From Clostridiales bacterium (lineage in GTDB: Bacteria > Bacillota > Clostridia > Saccharofermentanales > UBA5734): a stretch of DNA of 7,628 nt. Shown here piece after piece: positions 4,310 to 7,628 of this stretch. Each line of letters begins with the position of its first letter. Position 1 is the first letter of the stretch. A program made the position numbers and the translations under genes. The stretch covers positions 1 to 7,628 of the forward strand of contig SLHU01000133.1 in NCBI GenBank assembly GCA_007135995.1, in the 5' to 3' direction. Below the pieces are notes generated by a model, which saw only the letters and a program-made list of their open reading frames with translations, was not told the DNA's origin and searched no databases.

Positions 4310-7021
4310 TTGGGGGCGTTCATTATTGACAATCAATCCAGACATTCAGAATGGTATTCAGCAACGAAGCTTTATCCGCCGCTTGTTCGCATGGATACGA
4401 TTCGGCGGCCTCATCTGGAAGAAATGCTTGGCTGCTTTGCCGGGTCGCTTTCACTTACCCTTCTCTCGGCACCAGCTGGGTATGGCAAAACAACTTTGCT
4501 GTCTGCGCTGCCCGATCTGCTGCCGGAATACTCTTTGGCCTGGATTACCTTAGATACGGAAGATAATGACCCCATTGGTTTCATGGGTTTACTGGTTGCT
4601 TCGCTGGAACGGATGCACCCAGACTGCGGGCGTTCAATCTGGCCCTTGATTTCCGGCGGTGAAGTCTCGAAGACCGGCATGAAGCGTGCGATGAATATCC
4701 TGCTCAATGACATCGCGCAATATCTGCCCGGGCCTATGATCCTGGTACTGGATGACCTGCATTATGTAACCGAACCTGTGGTCCATGACACGCTGGATTA
4801 TTTGATTGAGAAACTGCCGCCCAACCTGCACATCGTGATCGGCACGCGGTATGACCCGCCCCTGCGGCTCGCACGGTTGGCAGTCCGCAGGCAATTAGGT
4901 GAACTGCGTCGTGCCGACTTGAGTTTCAACTCCCATGAAGCCCGGCAATTGCTCAACGATACATTGGAACTTAGTCTCTCTGCAGAAGAAGTGGATGCCC
5001 TTCAGGCACGGACGGAAGGCTGGCCGGGTATTCTGTGTTTGCTGTCCGGTCCATTGGGGCGCCTGGGGGACCCGGATAACAGAACCCAGCTGATGGATGC
5101 TATAACAAACTCAGATCGGCAAGTCCTGGATTTTTTGGCTGAGGAAATACTGCTTTGCCTGCCCGAAGACGTCCGCCTGTTCCTCTTGCAGACCTCTATT
5201 CTTGTAGAGATGACACCAGCCGCCTGCCAGGCGGTCACTGGGCGAAGGGATGCTGTCCAGGTACTCGATGGATTGTATAAACACAATCTGGCAATTGCCT
5301 CAATTAAAACTGATCTGGAAAATGAGCCTGTTTACCGCTACCATGCTCTGTTTGCCCGGCTTTTAAAAATGCGGATGGAAAGCGAATTTTCCAGGGAAGA
5401 GATTATTGATCTGCACCGAAAGGCAGCGCTTGTTCAAACGACCCCCGGCCGCGCAATATCCCACTATTTCTCAGCCGGTTTGTGGGATCAGGCTGCGCAG
5501 TTGATGGTCAAGTCCGGCATGGAACTGCTTTATCGCGGCATGGCCGAAACGGTTCGGCAATGGTATGGCAGCATGCCTGCCCCGATACGCAGCCGCTACA
5601 TCCATCTGAGTGTATTATTGGCTCGATGTGAAATCCACCGTGGCGGATATGCAGCTGCCGGCAGACTGCTGGAGCAGGCGAGGGATGCTTTTTTTAATGC
5701 AGGGGATGCGGATGGTGAAGGCGATGCGCTTACATCCTTGATTACTTTAAGTTATCACAATAACGACAGGCAAGCTGCAGCTTCATATGTGGCGCGCGCT
5801 TTGAAACTGCCGCTGCGTCCAATGGGACAAGTCGCAACCCGGCTCGCCCAGGCCTGGCTCAGCATGTATGAAGGCAATTGGGAGAATGCTAGTATAAACA
5901 TACAAGAGGGCCTGGCAATTCCCGGTGCAACCGGAGACCGGAGGGCGGACATTGTGGGTGTTACCTATACAACAGCGCCCATGATTGCCATGCCCGGATG
6001 TCTGCAGGCAGCTGAGAACTATTTCAGCGAAGCAGCCAGCCTGGCTTTGCCAGACACCGCCTGGAGCCTGGGGGCGCAGGAACTGGGAACCTGGCCTTTG
6101 CTTCTGCGCGGTAAACCAAAAGAAGCCCTGAACAGAGCCGAGGCTGCCGCGGCGTTGCGGCAGAGGCTGGGTGGCTTCCCTTTTGTCGGTAACGACATAC
6201 CCCTGCTGTTGTCAGTCCTTTATCTGGCTGCGGGTGATGTTGAGAAAGCACGGCAGATGACGATTAAATTAGTCAAGTTTACAGAGAGGGACGGACTGAG
6301 CAGCAAGGGCATCAACATATTCTATCTTCACGCCGCCGGACGTGCTTTAGCTTTGCTGGGTCAATTTGATGAAGCGGTGATCATGCAGCAAAGACTTGCG
6401 GCTATAGACGACAACTATCCGCTGACGGCGTATTTGCTGAGCCATCTGCAGGGACTGATCGCGTTGCTGACCGGTCATCAGGCTGACGCCGCCGCAAGTC
6501 TTGAAAAAGCTGTGAAACTGGAGTCGCAACTCCCTATGGCGCATATCGGCGGAAGCGCCTGGCTATTGCAGGCACGGCTGTATATGGATCAGAAAAATCC
6601 TGGAAGTGCATTTGAAGCTGCCAATCCGGTCATAAGCGCGTGGATCATTGCGTCCACACCCGGGTTTGCGCTTCTTGACGGGCCGGTGGTCACACCGGTG
6701 CTTGGGATGCTTGCTGAGCGCAAGTGTACAGGTGCAGTCACTGTGCTGCACCTCTTTTCAAAGGATCTTCACAGCACGGATAAACCGGGTTCCTTTCAAG
6801 CGGCTGGTACGGCACCATCAAAACCATTGTCTGAGCCTCTCACACCACGCGAACACGAGGTGCTGAAGCTGCTTGTTGCCGGGCACACCAACCTTCAAAT
6901 CAGTGCTGAGCTTTTCATTTCCAAAGAGACAGTTAAAAGTCATGTTGCCCATTTGATGCGAAAGCTCGATGTCAATTCCCGGGTTCAGGCGTCAATCCGC
7001 GCACGGGAACTGGGTTTATAA
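4310..7021 (+). CDS. LuxR-family transcriptional regulator with MalT-like ATPase (LAL/STAND type)
   Basis: The product (903 residues) is a large ATP-dependent activator resembling MalT. The N-terminal KLYPP...RRPHLEEML (20-40) is typical of the family. Walker A is A54-PAGYGK60-TT and Walker B is ILVLD148-D149. The TRYDPPLRLARL, GWPGILCLL and LLQTSIL motifs follow, as in related STAND ATPases. Residues from about 400 to 815 form a helical, TPR-like sensor region. A LuxR/GerE HTH closes the protein at 844-903 (LTPREHEVLKLL...SKETVKSHV). The TTG at 4310 is the only usable in-frame start: the frame closes at TGA 4220-4222, and the next ATG would cut away the conserved N-terminus. The ribosome binding site is weak (AGG at 4297-4299), which suggests low expression. 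In this family ATP and an inducer promote multimerisation and DNA binding; the inducer here is unknown. Targets may include the genes upstream. Confidence 0.9.
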   Translation: MGAFIIDNQSRHSEWYSATKLYPPLVRMDTIRRPHLEEMLGCFAGSLSLTLLSAPAGYGKTTLLSALPDLLPEYSLAWITLDTEDNDPIGFMGLLVASLERMHPDCGRSIWPLISGGEVSKTGMKRAMNILLNDIAQYLPGPMILVLDDLHYVTEPVVHDTLDYLIEKLPPNLHIVIGTRYDPPLRLARLAVRRQLGELRRADLSFNSHEARQLLNDTLELSLSAEEVDALQARTEGWPGILCLLSGPLGRLGDPDNRTQLMDAITNSDRQVLDFLAEEILLCLPEDVRLFLLQTSILVEMTPAACQAVTGRRDAVQVLDGLYKHNLAIASIKTDLENEPVYRYHALFARLLKMRMESEFSREEIIDLHRKAALVQTTPGRAISHYFSAGLWDQAAQLMVKSGMELLYRGMAETVRQWYGSMPAPIRSRYIHLSVLLARCEIHRGGYAAAGRLLEQARDAFFNAGDADGEGDALTSLITLSYHNNDRQAAASYVARALKLPLRPMGQVATRLAQAWLSMYEGNWENASINIQEGLAIPGATGDRRADIVGVTYTTAPMIAMPGCLQAAENYFSEAASLALPDTAWSLGAQELGTWPLLLRGKPKEALNRAEAAAALRQRLGGFPFVGNDIPLLLSVLYLAAGDVEKARQMTIKLVKFTERDGLSSKGINIFYLHAAGRALALLGQFDEAVIMQQRLAAIDDNYPLTAYLLSHLQGLIALLTGHQADAAASLEKAVKLESQLPMAHIGGSAWLLQARLYMDQKNPGSAFEAANPVISAWIIASTPGFALLDGPVVTPVLGMLAERKCTGAVTVLHLFSKDLHSTDKPGSFQAAGTAPSKPLSEPLTPREHEVLKLLVAGHTNLQISAELFISKETVKSHVAHLMRKLDVNSRVQASIRARELGL

Positions 7022-7025
7022 CGAT

Positions 7026-7094
7026 TCATGCGCAAGATGCCTGACTAATTTTTCTGCAGATTGTTTCTGAAGTTTTTTTGTCTTTTATCATCAT
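7026..7094 (-). CDS. 22-codon ORF with a very strong ribosome binding site, probably a truncated gene start
   Basis: On the minus strand, AAAGGGGGTGATCA (7116-7103) matches the anti-Shine-Dalgarno complement AAGGAGGTGATC at 11 of 12 positions. The ATG at 7094 follows nine bases after it. The ORF reads MMIKDKKTSETICRKISQASCA and ends at TGA 7026-7028, five bases from the convergent regulator's stop codon. Such a site is unlikely to be accidental, so this may be the first codons of a gene, possibly a transposase, whose remainder was lost when the regulator region was joined here. A leader peptide is the alternative. The product is not recognisable. Confidence 0.3.
   Translation of the reverse strand: MMIKDKKTSETICRKISQASCA
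7054..7079 (+). terminator. weak candidate terminator after the regulator gene
   Basis: CTGCAG (7054-7059) and CTGAAG (7067-7072) can pair with one mismatch, and seven Ts (7073-7079) follow directly. The stem is short and AT-biased, so this is a marginal intrinsic terminator about 30 bases after the stop codon of the LuxR-family gene. Confidence 0.25.
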
Positions 7095-7107
7095 AACTTA
7101 AATGATC

Positions 7108-7179
7108 ACCCCCTTTGCCCCGGAGAAATCACTCTTTTGGGGGAGGGAATACCCTCTTCCTCATGCTATTTTTAGATTG
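7108..7179. repeat. 72-bp dispersed repeat, right copy
   Basis: This is the partner of 1-72 (57 of 72 identical, no gaps). Its left edge merges with the strong minus-strand ribosome binding site and its right edge cuts into the ribbon-helix-helix gene. As plus-strand RNA, 7139-7147 (GGGGGAGGG) can pair with 7152-7160 (CCCTCTTCC) around AATA, with two G-U pairs. Copy 1 can form a weaker version of the same hairpin (32-39 with 44-51) despite a diverged sequence. As minus-strand RNA, the CCCCC at 7143-7139 could pair with the GGGGG of the ribosome binding site at 7113-7109 and hide it. Confidence 0.8.
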
Positions 7180-7334
7180 ACGAGAATCGTGCTGCTTTTT
7201 CGTCTTTCCAATTTTATCAGGTTTAGCAGGTAATTCTCAACAATACCCGAAACACTCAGCCCGCTTTTTTGTGCATAATCCTTTATCTGTTTTTTTAATG
7301 AAGTATTATGCAAACTCAAAGTTATTTTTTCCAT
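7161..7334 (-). CDS. small ribbon-helix-helix protein, likely antitoxin-type, 3' end altered
   Basis: The minus-strand ORF encodes 57 residues beginning MEKITLSLHNTSLKKQIKDY. The pattern is a short beta strand (KITLSL), a helix (SLKKQIKDYAQKSG), then a second helix (SVSGIVENYLLNLIK). This is the ribbon-helix-helix fold of ParD/CopG-type DNA-binding antitoxins. The family usually pairs with a toxin gene close by, but none is seen here. The last codons (NLKIA and stop) lie inside the 72-bp repeat, so the original C-terminus was probably replaced when the repeat arrived and any toxin gene downstream was lost. The DNA-binding part appears complete. The ribosome binding site is poor and the region is much more AT-rich than the genes to the left. 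The family assignment rests on pattern only. Confidence 0.6.
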   Translation of the reverse strand: MEKITLSLHNTSLKKQIKDYAQKSGLSVSGIVENYLLNLIKLERRKSSTILVNLKIA

Positions 7335-7413
7335 TACACTACTATTTTACTGATTTTTACACCACCAAAATTAAGATAATTGATTCAAATTGCAAAATCT
7401 GTTTCATAATTTT

Positions 7414-7599
7414 TTAAGGATTTATAAGGTTGATTTCAACCACCTTTAAGCTATATTTTTTATACTCCAATGATCCGTAGAAACGATATTTGTTGGTGAT
7501 GGGGAGCCGGGGTGTTATGCCGGCTATCTCTTTAACACCATGATGGTTGACCCGGGCAAGGAAGCATATCTCCTCCCACAATGATTTCAAATTACTCAC
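7414..7599 (-). CDS. doubtful 61-residue hypothetical ORF
   Basis: This minus-strand ORF starts with GTG at 7599, preceded in frame by two stop codons, with AGGAGG about 14 bases upstream, farther than usual. The GTGA at the start overlaps a TGA in another frame, which would suit coupling to a gene entering from the right edge of the window. The product has no recognisable motif and no membrane segment. It ends about 80 bases before the ribbon-helix-helix gene. The plus strand of the same segment also reads a protein-like stretch, so the coding strand is uncertain. Confidence 0.25.
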   Translation of the reverse strand: MSNLKSLWEEICFLARVNHHGVKEIAGITPRLPITNKYRFYGSLEYKKYSLKVVEINLINP

Positions 7600-7628
7600 G
7601 CCTCTTTATTATTCCTCCTTGTCTGCCT

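Noticed and set aside
4074..4310. Minus-strand ORF of 78 codons between the SDR remnant and the regulator
   Set aside because: It runs across the strong regulator promoter and has no ribosome binding site that I could see; only its hydrophobic C-terminal end is slightly protein-like.

Overview
The window looks like an accessory, partly decayed region of a bacterial chromosome, probably from an anaerobic member of the Firmicutes (Clostridia-like). The reasons are strong Shine-Dalgarno sequences, sigmaA-type -10 boxes, coding regions near 50% GC with AT-rich spacers, a membrane-anchored FMN-binding protein, and a MalT-like LuxR regulator. The organism assignment is inference; no rRNA, tRNA or other taxonomic marker is present.

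Layout, left to right. A 72-bp repeat (1-72) opens the window and a related copy lies at 7108-7179. Next come a membrane-anchored FMN_bind protein with a complete flavinylation motif (221-613), two hairpins in the spacer, and a 352-residue protein that I do not recognise (740-1798). The stretch 1799-2213 holds no convincing intact gene, only an apparent membrane-protein tail (to 2000) and a short signal-like ORF. A tandem 39-bp repeat (2214-2293), each copy with a -10-like box inside a small inverted repeat, leads into a complete S1-type sulfatase gene (2325-3872). The sulfatase stop codon overlaps a different reading frame that encodes only the C-terminal end of a short-chain dehydrogenase (3866-4045), which is a gene remnant. 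A good extended -10 promoter (4198-4228) and a 13-bp palindrome precede a 903-residue LuxR-family ATPase regulator (4310-7021) with a TTG start. On the minus strand at the right are a 22-codon ORF with a near-perfect ribosome binding site, the second 72-bp repeat, a 57-residue ribbon-helix-helix protein (7161-7334) whose last codons come from that repeat, and a doubtful 61-residue ORF (7414-7599).

How the parts might work together. The sulfatase has no export signal, so it would act on a small sulfate ester (or related ester) in the cytoplasm. The dehydrogenase remnant suggests an earlier catabolic cluster that has since lost genes. The LuxR regulator is the only large regulator present and could control the sulfatase or the flavoprotein pair, but nothing in the sequence proves this. 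The maturation enzymes for the flavoprotein (ApbE) and the sulfatase (a formylglycine-generating enzyme) would have to be encoded elsewhere. I found no complete mobile element, CRISPR array or RNA gene. The strongest unexplained signals are the flanking 72-bp repeats, the duplicated promoter block before the sulfatase, and the unrecognised 352-residue protein.
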